A stretch of DNA of 64,000 nt from Pseudomonadota bacterium (GTDB taxonomy: Bacteria > Pseudomonadota > Alphaproteobacteria > Paracaedibacterales > CAITNM01). The stretch lies in NCBI GenBank assembly GCA_018062345.1, contig JAGOSL010000004.1:35281-99280 (forward strand), given 5' to 3'. The notes beneath the pieces were generated by a model. The model ran no database searches. It had not been told where the DNA came from and saw only the letters and a program-made list of their open reading frames with translations. Made by a program: the position numbers and the translations under genes. Positions 47,424 to 56,069 of the stretch are shown one piece after another. Numbering within the stretch: the first letter of the stretch is position 1; every line of letters begins with the position of its first letter.

Positions 47424-47471
47424 TGGTGGGCGCCGTAGGAATCGAACCTACGACCCGCTGATTAAGAGTCA
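47424..47471 (-). other. attL: 3' half of tRNA-Lys (CTT)
   Basis: 48 bases identical in pattern to the 3' half of tRNA-Lys on the minus strand: GACTCTTAATC (anticodon loop CTT), the T arm GTAGG-TTCGATT-CCTAC and the acceptor end GGCGCCC plus A and CCA. The 5' half is absent and is replaced by element DNA (a TCATA sequence instead of the expected TCAGC). This is the mark left by site-specific integration into the tRNA anticodon/3' region. An intact tRNA-Lys should rebuild at the other end of the element. Confidence 0.88.
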
Positions 47472-47619
47472 TAGATTCATATATTTCTTACAATCTTCAA
47501 ACCCCTACAATCCTTTTATTTACTTTATTCTTCTCAATGGAAGATCTTTTCAGTATTGTGAAAATCTTTTCATTTTGCTACCTATATGCTACCTAAAATA
47601 AAAAGCGAAGGATTAGATT

Positions 47620-48768
47620 TTGCAAAAACTAACCAAGAAAATTATTGAGTCAACGCTACCACAGAACAAAGATGTGATTCTCTGGGATTCTGAAATCAGC
47701 GGTTTTATGTGTAAGGTCACTCCCGCCGGGAAAAAAAGCTATTTTTTGTATTACCGAACGCTCGATCGTAGGCAACGTAAACCTAAAATTGGAGAGCATG
47801 GGGTTATAACATGTGAACAAGCACGTAGTATTGCTCAACGATGGCTTTTGGAAGTAAGCCAAGGAAAAGATCCCTCTTTTGAAAGACAAGAACTCAAAAC
47901 AACACCAACAGTTAAAGAACTTGCAGATCGCTATATGAAGGAACATGCTCCTCATAAGAAAAATTCAAGCCAAAAAGAGGACAAGCGATTATGGGAACAG
48001 CATATACTTCCTGTTTTAGGGTCGCTAAAAGTTTCTTCCTTAGATCGTAGCGATGTCGCCAAACTCCACCATTCTTTTCAGCATCTTCCAACAACAGGAA
48101 ATCGTGTACTCAGCCTTTTATCCAAAGCTTTAAATCTTGCGGAATTGTGGGGACATAGGCAAAATCATTCTAATCCCTGTTTACACATCAAAAAATATGC
48201 AGAGCAAAAGCGAGAACGCTTTTTAAATCAGCATGAAATTGCAAAGCTTATGCACATCTTACAGGAAGAAGAAGAAAATAATGCAAATCCTTGGCCTATT
48301 TACGCTATACGCTTATTACTGCTCACGGGATGCCGCCTTAATGAAATTCTTACGCTTAAAAGAGACGATATAGACTTAGATAATAATTGTCTTAGGCTGC
48401 GCGATAGCAAAACAGGAAAGAAGCTCATTTATCTCTCTTCAGCAACTATTGATCTTTTAAAAGAGATTCCTCAAGAACAAGGAAATCCTTTTGTCATTTG
48501 TGGAGGAAAAGAAGGCTCTCATCTTATTAATTTACAAAAACCTTGGAGACGCATTCGATCAAAAGTTGGTTTACAGAATGTTCGTCTCCATGATCTAAGG
48601 CATACCTTTGCCTCTATTGCTGCAAGTAATGGACTATCTCTTCCCATTATTGGAGCACTCCTTGGTCACAAACAAACGCAAACAACAGCACGTTACGCAC
48701 ACCTTATTGGCCAACCTCTCATAGAGGCTAGTGAAGTGATTGGAAGAAAAATTATGAAGAAAAGATAA
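47620..48768 (+). CDS. int: Tyrosine integrase with DUF4102 N-terminus
   Basis: Site-specific recombinase of 382 residues that inserts and excises the element at tRNA-Lys. The N-terminal DUF4102-like part (about 1-90) holds ILWDSEISGFMCKVTPAGKK; a core-binding domain follows at about 95-180; the catalytic domain has Arg in LTGCRLNEILTL, His-Leu-x-x-Arg as LHDLRHTFAS, HKQTQTTARYAH with His and the Tyr nucleophile. A TTG start at 47620 is supported by GAAGGA 8 bases upstream. The gene starts 150 bp from the att core and reads into the element. All catalytic residues are present. Confidence 0.95.
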   Translation: MQKLTKKIIESTLPQNKDVILWDSEISGFMCKVTPAGKKSYFLYYRTLDRRQRKPKIGEHGVITCEQARSIAQRWLLEVSQGKDPSFERQELKTTPTVKELADRYMKEHAPHKKNSSQKEDKRLWEQHILPVLGSLKVSSLDRSDVAKLHHSFQHLPTTGNRVLSLLSKALNLAELWGHRQNHSNPCLHIKKYAEQKRERFLNQHEIAKLMHILQEEEENNANPWPIYAIRLLLLTGCRLNEILTLKRDDIDLDNNCLRLRDSKTGKKLIYLSSATIDLLKEIPQEQGNPFVICGGKEGSHLINLQKPWRRIRSKVGLQNVRLHDLRHTFASIAASNGLSLPIIGALLGHKQTQTTARYAHLIGQPLIEASEVIGRKIMKKR

Positions 48769-48850
48769 AATCGTGTCTTAAAATTATTGCTTATAAAGAA
48801 TTTTTATTTCTAAAATGAAATAATTGAATAAAGAAGTAGTTTTTTGGAAT

Positions 48851-50290
48851 ATGAAACGTTTTATATCTTCAGTAACTGACAAGACTGACTCTTTACGTGC
48901 CGGAATCTTTACGTTGTTAGGCTTTGGATTATTTTTTTCTTTTGTGGGATATCAACATAAGGCTTATCTTTCAAACTATATAAATCGTCAAATTGCAGAA
49001 GAAAAAGAAGCCAGACAAAAGATAATTTCAACCATCAAAGAACTAAAAGATCTAGCCACTATAATTGGTAAAGTTATAGGCACTTATCCAAATGATTATC
49101 AAAAAATTCAAACAGTTTTAGCAAGTGGAGCTCTGGTTGCTAAAGATTTTAGCATCCCGAGTGTTGAACACATTACGTATTGCAGTGCATCAGGACCTAA
49201 AAAAATTATTACATCTTCTACAAATTTTCCTATAAGTTGCAACAATTGCTGCTCAGTTCTTCATAAACCTCTGAATGAATTGGATTCTCTTACAGCTCAA
49301 GATAATTACCTCATTGGCACTATACCTGTTTTTGATAAGCAAGATCATCTATTGGGTGTATTACAAATGAGTATACCATTTATAGATATGCAAAAATTCA
49401 TAGGAGTTGAAAAGATGACAACCTTAGAATTTCCTAAAATATTTGATGAAAAAGGAAGACGTATAATTCAAAAGGATCTTTTTAATTTTTCACGTAAAGC
49501 CCCTCTTGCATTTCGTCATTATCTTTCTTTTTATAGATCTGAGTTCTTTTTTGTTTCTCTTCTGGTAGTACTTGGAATGCTTTTTCTAATATATCCAGCA
49601 AAAGCAGCACTGTTAACCTCTAATGCTTCTATAGAGGCATACAATTCACTTCAACGCCTTCTCATCCAGCGATTTAAAATGATGACAACGGCGATTTATA
49701 AATCGATTGAGCATATTGGTCACTCTTACAATGGCTCGAAGTCTCTTGGATATTTAGAGAAATTAAATTTACTCGATGCAACAAAACAGTTGGCACAAGA
49801 CCTTTCATACGGAGCCTGCATCTCTTTAAATAAAGAATTAATAAATATGAGAGAAACACTTAATCAAGTACAGTTGCACTTTAATGATCACATTCAAAAA
49901 CATAACGTTAGACTTCATGTAAAATGTTCTCAAGATTTGGTGTTTATAGGCGACCCCTTATTTATACGGATCATACTACTCAATGTTATTGGGCAACCAC
50001 TTTGCAGCATGCCTAATGAAGGAAAGATCTCAATTAAGGTAAAAAAAGAAAATGGATTTGTGTATTTGAAAATCCAGGATAACCGATATCGTTTAAGCAA
50101 CTCTGCGCAATCCTATCTTAAGAACCTATTTGAATTTTTTATAGAAGAACCTATATTGCGTCAGCTATGCCTAAAAAATGGACTAGGTTATGAATTTACA
50201 GAAAAAGGAAAGGAGAATTTTTATACAAAAATTTGCCTTCCAGTTAATTCAGATGAACTAGACAAGGCTAATATCGTAAAATTTATGTAA
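48851..50290 (+). CDS. Degenerate sensor-histidine-kinase-like membrane protein
   Basis: 479 residues from the ATG at 48851; a TTG at 48824 also fits. A membrane helix (about 18-36), an extracytoplasmic domain of about 190 residues with a Cys cluster (ISCNNCCS) and PAS/CACHE-like IGTIPVFDKQDHLLGVLQMS, a second helix (about 240-258), then a cytoplasmic part. The last 150 residues have an ATPase-like layout: IRIILLNVIGQPLC (N-box place), VYLKIQDNRYRL (G1-like), but no H-box His-Glu-Leu motif and an altered N-box. Similar kinase-like genes accompany integrases of RAGE-type elements. It may sense an external signal but probably does not phosphorylate. Confidence 0.65.
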   Translation: MKRFISSVTDKTDSLRAGIFTLLGFGLFFSFVGYQHKAYLSNYINRQIAEEKEARQKIISTIKELKDLATIIGKVIGTYPNDYQKIQTVLASGALVAKDFSIPSVEHITYCSASGPKKIITSSTNFPISCNNCCSVLHKPLNELDSLTAQDNYLIGTIPVFDKQDHLLGVLQMSIPFIDMQKFIGVEKMTTLEFPKIFDEKGRRIIQKDLFNFSRKAPLAFRHYLSFYRSEFFFVSLLVVLGMLFLIYPAKAALLTSNASIEAYNSLQRLLIQRFKMMTTAIYKSIEHIGHSYNGSKSLGYLEKLNLLDATKQLAQDLSYGACISLNKELINMRETLNQVQLHFNDHIQKHNVRLHVKCSQDLVFIGDPLFIRIILLNVIGQPLCSMPNEGKISIKVKKENGFVYLKIQDNRYRLSNSAQSYLKNLFEFFIEEPILRQLCLKNGLGYEFTEKGKENFYTKICLPVNSDELDKANIVKFM

Positions 50291-50294
50291 TGAT

Positions 50295-50744
50295 TTACTT
50301 AACCATTAGATCAACAAACCACCGAGCAAATTCTTGATCAACTGTATTCGGATCTTTTTGAAGAGACTGAAGATAAACTTCTTTGAGACAAACAAAGAAT
50401 TGTTCAGTGGTCACATCTTTTCGTCGTAAAAGTGAATCAACTGTTTTTACCACTTCATGTATAAGGTTGTAATTTGAAAATTCAGCATATTTCATTTCAA
50501 GAATATCATCTCTTGAAAAACCAGCAGGTTTCTCTTGAACAATAGGAGGTTCTGATAGCAGATCTTTCACACTACACCCTAAAGTATCCGCAATTGCTTG
50601 TAAATTAATAGCACTAGGTCTTTTTGATTTACCTGTTAAGATATTACGAACAGCATGAGGTTTTAATCCTGCTTTATTCTCCAGACCCATAATACTAATA
50701 TTTTGGGCTTTCATGCGTGCTTCAATTTGTTGTGCTAACTTCAT
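50295..50744 (-). CDS. XRE-family transcriptional regulator
   Basis: A 149-residue DNA-binding protein with an N-terminal helix-turn-helix (about 1-65): LENKAGLKPHAVRNILTGKS and NLQAIADTLGCSVKDLLSE. The C-terminal 80 residues are helical and not recognised. It faces the AlpA-like gene across a 268-bp spacer, a lysogeny-type regulatory switch. It reads opposite to the flanking genes, as expected for a repressor controlling excision and transfer. Confidence 0.85.
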   Translation of the reverse strand: MKLAQQIEARMKAQNISIMGLENKAGLKPHAVRNILTGKSKRPSAINLQAIADTLGCSVKDLLSEPPIVQEKPAGFSRDDILEMKYAEFSNYNLIHEVVKTVDSLLRRKDVTTEQFFVCLKEVYLQSLQKDPNTVDQEFARWFVDLMVK

Positions 50745-51012
50745 GCTTAATCTTCCCTTTTTTGCACTTATATAAGCAATATATATTTATACAATGATAT
50801 GACACAAATAAAACAATAGATTTTTTTAGTCAATAAATTTCAATAAAATACTTTCTAAGTTCATCTAAGAAAAATCTTAAAATATATCGAATAATGCTTA
50901 CTTTGTGGCATCTAACAAAAATAATTTTAAAATTGATATTGACAAAAACATAAAAAATATAAACTATATAAAAAATTATATTTATACAATTTACGATACA
51001 AAGAGGGTTTTT
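50745..51012. promoter_or_regulatory. Divergent regulatory spacer with candidate operator
   Basis: The 268-bp A/T-rich spacer between the XRE gene and the AlpA-like gene must hold promoters for both. A perfect 10-bp palindrome CTTATATAAG (50767-50776) sits 23 bp upstream of the XRE start, bounded by TTGC and GCAA, and could be its operator. An in-frame extension upstream of the AlpA-like gene covers part of this spacer but lacks a ribosome-binding site. Confidence 0.3.
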
Positions 51013-51249
51013 ATGGATACAACTTTTCTTACACCAAAGTCTCTAGCTGCTCGCTGGAATGTGAATTGCAACACATTAAGTCAATGGAGATGGAATGGTA
51101 AAGGACCTCGTTATTTAAAAATGGGCAGTCGCATTTTATACCACCGCCAAGATATTGAAATGTTCGAAGTGCAGCGAATTCGCTACAGCACATCCCAATC
51201 AAACAAAAGAAACGACACTATTCATCGTGATTTTTTACAAAAACTTTAA
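51013..51249 (+). CDS. AlpA-like helix-turn-helix protein
   Basis: 78 residues from the ATG at 51013, set by GAGGG 6 bases upstream; a 36-codon upstream extension is A/T-rich and unlikely. The winged helix-turn-helix (FLTPKSLAARWNVNCNTLSQ, WRWNGKGPRYLKMGSR, ILYHRQDIEMFE) is the excisionase/AlpA type. Family members control integrase or excision. It faces the XRE repressor. Confidence 0.8.
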   Translation: MDTTFLTPKSLAARWNVNCNTLSQWRWNGKGPRYLKMGSRILYHRQDIEMFEVQRIRYSTSQSNKRNDTIHRDFLQKL

Positions 51250-51283
51250 TCCTCTTAACTACAACAATATGGAGAATAGCCTA

Positions 51284-51925
51284 ATGACATCATTCGATGA
51301 ATTCCCCGCTGAGAAACCTACTGAATCTTTAACCTGGGCACCAAGAGGCCGTGAAGCAAAAATCATGGATAACAAAATTGATGTATTCCTTACTTCTATC
51401 AAAACAGTTGAAGACCTTGTGAGTTCTTTAATAATTGAAGTTGCAGAAATGAGCGCTATAAGGACCTCTTTAAAGAAAGAAATACAAGAAGCTTTAGAAA
51501 ATAAAATAATGTCGCTAGCACCAGAATTTGCCAAAGCAATATCCCATTCTGTTAATCAACAGACCAAGCAATCTGCAAACACTATTTGCGACATTTTTGA
51601 AAAGCTTAAAAGAGAAGCTAAGAATGCAGAGCAATTTATCCAAGATCTTGTTGATAAGGAAAAAACGAGATTTATTAAGTGGAGTATATCACTAGTTGGA
51701 ACATCACTACTTTCTTGCTTTGTAGTATCTGCAGGATTATTTTATTTTTTTCCACAGCATCAGTATGTAACCTTTGAAATGACGTACGAGCAAGCTAAAC
51801 AAATTCTGATTGGTAGATCGTTTCTTAATAATCTTACGAAGCTAAAATCTGAAGACCGCAACTTAATAATTGGTGGCATTCAGTTTGACATTGAAGACAT
51901 GATGGACGAGGCTAGAAAACAATAA
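51284..51925 (+). CDS. Coiled-coil membrane protein
   Basis: 213 residues from the ATG at 51284, set by GGAG 10 bases upstream; the longer frame that runs into the AlpA-like gene is not supported. About residues 40-130 are helical with coiled-coil character, followed by one membrane helix (WSISLVGTSLLSCFVVSAGL, about 148-167) and a short soluble tail. No family recognised. Its place near the excision control genes and the conjugative element suggests a membrane accessory or mobilisation role. The IS982 copy inserts just after its stop codon. Confidence 0.65.
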   Translation: MTSFDEFPAEKPTESLTWAPRGREAKIMDNKIDVFLTSIKTVEDLVSSLIIEVAEMSAIRTSLKKEIQEALENKIMSLAPEFAKAISHSVNQQTKQSANTICDIFEKLKREAKNAEQFIQDLVDKEKTRFIKWSISLVGTSLLSCFVVSAGLFYFFPQHQYVTFEMTYEQAKQILIGRSFLNNLTKLKSEDRNLIIGGIQFDIEDMMDEARKQ

Positions 51926-51928
51926 ATA

Positions 51929-52930
51929 ACGCAGTGCTCAAGTTTTTGAATTGAGTAGTAGTTCCAAAGCTAAGGGTTTATGGGGGTTTACAACTGAATT
52001 AAACATAAAACATACAGTATGAGATAAGATTTTTCGTCCAACTTTTGCAGATAAATGCCATAAATCTTTAGCTTTAATAGACTGTATCTTAAAGCGATCA
52101 ACCAATTGTCCAATCATTGTTTCAACCGTACGCCTCATATTCATCATCAGCGTTACCAGCGTTTTAGGCCTTGAATCTTGCATGTTTGCTCGCAAAGGTG
52201 TTTGTAGATCAAGGTGTTGTTTTGCCAACATCGCTTGTAATGAAGGACGCATTAACCCTTTGTCACCAATTAACATACCGCTTCGATTGCCGACAATTTC
52301 GGGCAACATATTCCGTTCATCAACATTGGCTGCTGCGATGTCATACCCAATAACAGAGCCATATTGCGTGATAAAGAGATGCCCCTTAAACCCAAAATAA
52401 TACTCATCTTTTGCCGCACAATACCCAACGGATCCCTCAGATCATAGCTGTGTTGTTGAACGCTTGTAACGCTTAACATGACAAATAGGTATAGGAAACC
52501 CATCACAAAAATAAAGATCTTGGTTATCTGATAGGTGATTTGATACATAGACCTGTAGCTGCTTTTTCACTTCGCTTAAATTGGCGCAGTGTTTAGCAAA
52601 GCTTGAGCGGCATGGTATTTTAGGAAAAAAATGACGCCAATGTTCTTTAAAATACGACCAAATGCGTTTATCAGAGCCATACTCCAAATATTCTCCGACA
52701 ATCTCCATGGTGATGATTTCTGCGTCACTGAGCGCGGGAGGCTCACCTCGTCTTCTCAATCGTGTGAGATTTTCTTCCTTTAAATAATTATCGACAAAGC
52801 AATAGGTATTAATGATAAAATCTTCTCGGGTCATAGGGCTTGCTAGATTGTTAAAGTTTTAGACGACTTTATCTAAACAAATCCCTATGACCTCTGCAAT
52901 TCATTTAACTAAAAAACTTGAGCACTGCGT
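51929..52930. mobile_element. IS982-family insertion sequence
   Basis: A 1002-bp element with perfect 18-bp terminal inverted repeats ACGCAGTGCTCAAGTTTT at both ends. A 6-bp direct repeat TAAATA (51923-51928 and 52931-52936) flanks it, the probable target duplication. The intact repeats and duplication suggest a recent insertion. Confidence 0.9.
51938..52834 (-). pseudogene. IS982 transposase interrupted by an in-frame TGA
   Basis: Reading the minus strand from the ATG at 52834 gives a 298-codon frame of normal IS982 length: N-terminal ALSDAEIITMEIVGEYLE, DGFPIPICHVKRYKRS (first catalytic Asp), then KGHLFITQYGSVIGYDIAA and IVGNRSGMLIGDKGLM (second Asp). A single TGA at 52442-52444 (between LYFCDGFPIP...STTQL and SEGSVGYC) splits it; both parts stay in the same frame. 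TGA is used as a normal stop in neighbouring genes, so this is a nonsense mutation, probably from CGA, and the enzyme is most likely inactive. Confidence 0.9.
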
Positions 52931-52980
52931 TAAATATTACTTTTTTAAAATATTTTCTGTTGGTTTGAAGTTTTTTATAT

Positions 52981-53009
52981 TTGATTTTTTGGTTGCTTTG
53001 TTGTATAAG
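52981..53009 (+). promoter_or_regulatory. Promoter of the exported three-gene cassette
   Basis: TTGATT (52981-52986), a 17-base spacer and TATAAG (53004-53009), followed 34 bases later by the first ATG. GAGAGG provides a Shine-Dalgarno just before the start at 53043. The promoter lies directly downstream of the IS982 copy and may have been created or kept by it. Confidence 0.6.
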
Positions 53010-53042
53010 TAACCCAGAAATTAAGACAATTCTTGAGAGGTT

Positions 53043-53432
53043 ATGATGAAGAGAGAGATGGTTTTAGGAGCGCTTTTAATGGCATTGGGAACCACTTTTG
53101 GAGCATCAAAAATAGACACACCTATATTTGATGATAGTGATACACTTGGGTGGTATGCCACCAAGAACTGCTCCGTTATTGTTGAAATAAAAATAGCCTC
53201 ATCTGGTGGTGGAGCTCCAGATATTTCTTCACAAGAGACACTAGATTCCGCCCATATTCCTAATACATTAAAAGAGTTCTATGATATTTTTCCGCAGCTT
53301 AGGGAAAAAATTAATGCAATATATGCTCACAAGGATGATTACTACTTAATGATTTCAGAAATACTTTCTGAGCCTGGTTGTAAGGAAAAAATTAGTAGCT
53401 TTATTGGAGCCTATGCTCGCGAAATAAAGTAA
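53043..53432 (+). CDS. Small exported protein of the cargo cassette
   Basis: 129 residues with a signal peptide (VLGALLMALGTTFGA). The mature part is acidic: FDDSDTLGWYATKNCSVIVE with an IKIASSGGGAPDISSQET loop, then helices NTLKEFYDIFPQLREKIN and a single further Cys (EPGCKEK), so a disulfide between the two Cys residues is possible. No family recognised. It is followed 10 bp later by a second exported protein and then by an exported metallo-beta-lactamase-fold protein; the tight spacing implies one transcript. Confidence 0.7.
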   Translation: MMKREMVLGALLMALGTTFGASKIDTPIFDDSDTLGWYATKNCSVIVEIKIASSGGGAPDISSQETLDSAHIPNTLKEFYDIFPQLREKINAIYAHKDDYYLMISEILSEPGCKEKISSFIGAYAREIK

Positions 53433-53442
53433 GAACTTTGCA

Positions 53443-54753
53443 ATGCAGAGAACATTATTTTTGCTTTTAACGTTTTTGTGCATCCTTCCATTTTCTCATG
53501 TGCATAGCAGTTCGCGCTCGCCTCAAGAATTTACAGATAAAGTGCATGTTAGCTGTTCTCAAAATAAATTTGATGAATTTTTAGCGTGGCTGAAAGAATC
53601 CGATATCCCTAATACAAATCGCCGTTTGAAAGATGAGAGAAGCGTTACTTTCTTCGCAGACGTAGATCCAGGTCTTTATAGGAATTGGAAAGAAGAGTAC
53701 TACACAAATTTTGGGGCTATTAATCAAACGAAACCCTTTCTTTTTGCTGGGGAGATTTACCCCTTTATTCCTATTCTTCAATCAACGGCCCTTTCTTTTT
53801 ATGAGTTATCACCGGTTACTCGCATTTGCATTTTATTATCAGGAAAACTAGGAAATCCTGTTGCTGGTGATATTTTGCTTTTTGAAGATGTAGACGGAAG
53901 CGAAACACTAATAGAAGGAATCTTGCTTAATGCATCAGCCGATGAGAGACAATTAATACGGCTACTTAAAACTCCCTTTGCTTGGAATAACATTAAGATT
54001 TCTGCCTTTTTAAAAGATAAGGCTAAAATACCTAGATTTATTGAAATAGTAACACAAAGCCATGACCCTTTTGTCTTACTCAATGGGTATTTTGCTGATA
54101 GTGAGACAGGATCTAGCTTTCATGCTATTGGATGGCTTAATGAGGCGATGCATTTGGGGAGTGCTCTTGCCAGCATAAGATTACAGCGTGTAGGACAACC
54201 CTTTAATAAAGCGTTACCGGTAATTAATGCAGCCATATTGCTGCAACGTGCTTCTTATTGCCGGTATTCTTCCCTAGATAGAAAAACGGCAAAGGACTGC
54301 TATGTGACTGTGCTGGGATTGACTCCTGATGATCCTTTTTTGCATATGGAAATGGCAGGTTTCTATAAAGATCTTTGTATTGCAGGGGCATATGGTGAAG
54401 TACTGACAAGTCAACAAACTCTGGTTCAAGGAACATTCTATCATTATAAACAAGCGCATGAGACAGGGGATGGAGAAGCAGCGTTAGAAGCAATCAAATT
54501 TCTTAAACTGCTACAGAAAGAGAAAGTGGTTTTATTACCTAATTTCTCTGCAGATTGGGGATTGCCAAACGATAATATCCTAGAATGTTTGACGGTATTA
54601 TACGAGGCTGCGTACAAAAGAAGGGACGAAGCTCTTTTTCTAGAGCGAATTAAGGATCTTGGTCAAAGAGATTCAGCGTGCCTTGATGCTCTTTTACGTA
54701 GCACAATGCTTGCGACTAACTACCGTAAAAGTATTTTCAGATTAAGTATGTAA
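53443..54753 (+). CDS. Exported repeat-rich protein of the cargo cassette
   Basis: 436 residues with a signal peptide (LFLLLTFLCILPFSHVHSSS). The mature protein has no recognised domain. The C-terminal half (about 225-400) is helical with a TPR/Sel1-like look: HAIGWLNEAMHLGSALASIR, then LQRASYCRYSSLDRKTAKDC and HYKQAHETGDGEAALEAIK. It may be a periplasmic scaffold for the enzyme encoded next. Similarity to the other two cassette proteins is not evident. Confidence 0.7.
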   Translation: MQRTLFLLLTFLCILPFSHVHSSSRSPQEFTDKVHVSCSQNKFDEFLAWLKESDIPNTNRRLKDERSVTFFADVDPGLYRNWKEEYYTNFGAINQTKPFLFAGEIYPFIPILQSTALSFYELSPVTRICILLSGKLGNPVAGDILLFEDVDGSETLIEGILLNASADERQLIRLLKTPFAWNNIKISAFLKDKAKIPRFIEIVTQSHDPFVLLNGYFADSETGSSFHAIGWLNEAMHLGSALASIRLQRVGQPFNKALPVINAAILLQRASYCRYSSLDRKTAKDCYVTVLGLTPDDPFLHMEMAGFYKDLCIAGAYGEVLTSQQTLVQGTFYHYKQAHETGDGEAALEAIKFLKLLQKEKVVLLPNFSADWGLPNDNILECLTVLYEAAYKRRDEALFLERIKDLGQRDSACLDALLRSTMLATNYRKSIFRLSM

Positions 54754-54764
54754 GGAGCAATGGC

Positions 54765-56057
54765 TTGCTTTTAAAGAATGTATTTTTAAAAACTCGGATA
54801 ATATTCATTTTTTTGACATGGGCTATGCATGAAGCAATCTCAGCTGATTTAGGTATAGAAAGTGATATCTTTGAAGTTAGGCAAGCGAGCGGTGGCGTTA
54901 TTCGAGATAAGCATAGAGGAAGAACTTTTGTTGTCGATGGTGGTTATAGTGGCTCAAGTGAAGAAACCATTCCTTTATTAAGAAGATTTAACAACGCTAT
55001 TTTTGGAAAGGTTGGAGGGCATACAAGACTAGCAGGAGCCGTATTATCTCATGCTGATGGAGATCATGTGAAATTATTAACGCGAGTGTTGAATTCTAAC
55101 AGTCGTGCATTGAAAGACCAAAATGCTATTGCTGGTCAAGAGTTCACAGCATATTTAGGCTCTCCTTTTTTAGAGTACTGTACAGGAAGTGGAAAAGCAT
55201 GCTTGGATGCGTTAATAGCAGTTAATGCTAAAATTAAACCTTTGTCGCATGTAATGACTAGTGAGCAAACATATGAAGAAGCTCAGAAAAAAACAATGAT
55301 AGGAATCAAGCCACGTCCATATTTTATGAATGTTCTTATCCCAGAATTTTCTGATTTTTCTCGACAGTTGGCTTTGATTATTATGCTAGCAAATTCATTG
55401 CATGGCGGTAGAGCAAGATTTTTAGGAACCGTTGCTGCTCCTGGTTTGCTAGAAGATGCTATACCGATAGAAGGAGCTGCCGAGGAAGAAAATACAGTTT
55501 TTCATGATGGAAAAAATAACAATGGAGCAGTCGTAAAATTAACGTATAAAGGAAAACGTATTATTTTTCCTGGTGATATTAATGGAGATCATTGTACGGA
55601 TAAATTACTACTGAGTGTGCCACCTTTAGATATTTATTTTTTGAAAACAGATGTATTGATTGCGGCGCACCATGGTGCCGACAGAGAACGGACAAATAAT
55701 GCAGCATGGTTATTAATGAGTGATGCTGCTTATATCATCATTAGCGCAGGCGAGATGGAAGGAAATTATATTCATCCTCGTTTTAATAGCGCCTTGAATA
55801 TGGCAACAATTTTGAAATGTAATAAACTCCATGTTGCTCCTCATGTTATTCAATGTGGCGATCCAACAGGCTTAACGATTATGAACTGCGAAAAGCTAGC
55901 GGAACTTTTTTGCTTAAAGACAGGATCAAGAGTTATGGAAAAGGGCGGCAAGTGGCTGCAGATGAATACACACTTGCCTTTATACACCACGCAAACGAGT
56001 GGTGATATTAGAATTATTATAACTTCTGCGGGTGCTTTGAATGTTGAAGAGAGCTAG
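54765..56057 (+). CDS. Exported metallo-beta-lactamase-fold hydrolase
   Basis: 430 residues from a TTG start that TAAGGAG, 7 bases upstream, decides; the nearby ATG at 54760 opens only a short frame. Signal peptide NVFLKTRIIFIFLTWAMHEA. The MBL fold is clear: TFVVDGGYSGS, then LSHADGDH (His96, Asp98, Asp100, His101; the HxDxDH metal site), RIIFPGDINGDH with the bridging Asp, and IAAHHGADRER with the last His. The arrangement is close to the ComEC C-terminal MBL domain. It ends the exported cassette. Substrate unknown; the enzyme could be a nuclease or phosphoesterase acting outside the cytoplasm. Confidence 0.8.
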   Translation: MLLKNVFLKTRIIFIFLTWAMHEAISADLGIESDIFEVRQASGGVIRDKHRGRTFVVDGGYSGSSEETIPLLRRFNNAIFGKVGGHTRLAGAVLSHADGDHVKLLTRVLNSNSRALKDQNAIAGQEFTAYLGSPFLEYCTGSGKACLDALIAVNAKIKPLSHVMTSEQTYEEAQKKTMIGIKPRPYFMNVLIPEFSDFSRQLALIIMLANSLHGGRARFLGTVAAPGLLEDAIPIEGAAEEENTVFHDGKNNNGAVVKLTYKGKRIIFPGDINGDHCTDKLLLSVPPLDIYFLKTDVLIAAHHGADRERTNNAAWLLMSDAAYIIISAGEMEGNYIHPRFNSALNMATILKCNKLHVAPHVIQCGDPTGLTIMNCEKLAELFCLKTGSRVMEKGGKWLQMNTHLPLYTTQTSGDIRIIITSAGALNVEES

Positions 56058-56069
56058 ATTTTTTGTAAA

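Noticed and set aside
47424..47471. A complete tRNA-Lys gene
   Set aside because: Only the anticodon loop through CCA is present; the 5' acceptor, D arm and 5' half of the anticodon stem are missing.
47335..47601. An 88-codon plus-strand frame across the attachment site
   Set aside because: It overlaps the end of the glycosyltransferase-like gene and reads through the antisense of the tRNA-Lys fragment; no ribosome-binding site and no family similarity.
51155..51925. A 256-codon form of the coiled-coil membrane protein
   Set aside because: The extra 43 codons overlap the AlpA-like gene; GGAG before the ATG at 51284 supports the shorter form.
52442..52444. TGA as a tryptophan codon in the IS982 transposase
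   Set aside because: Neighbouring genes end with TGA (clpX, hipS, IS1 transposase) in tight overlaps, so TGA acts as stop here.
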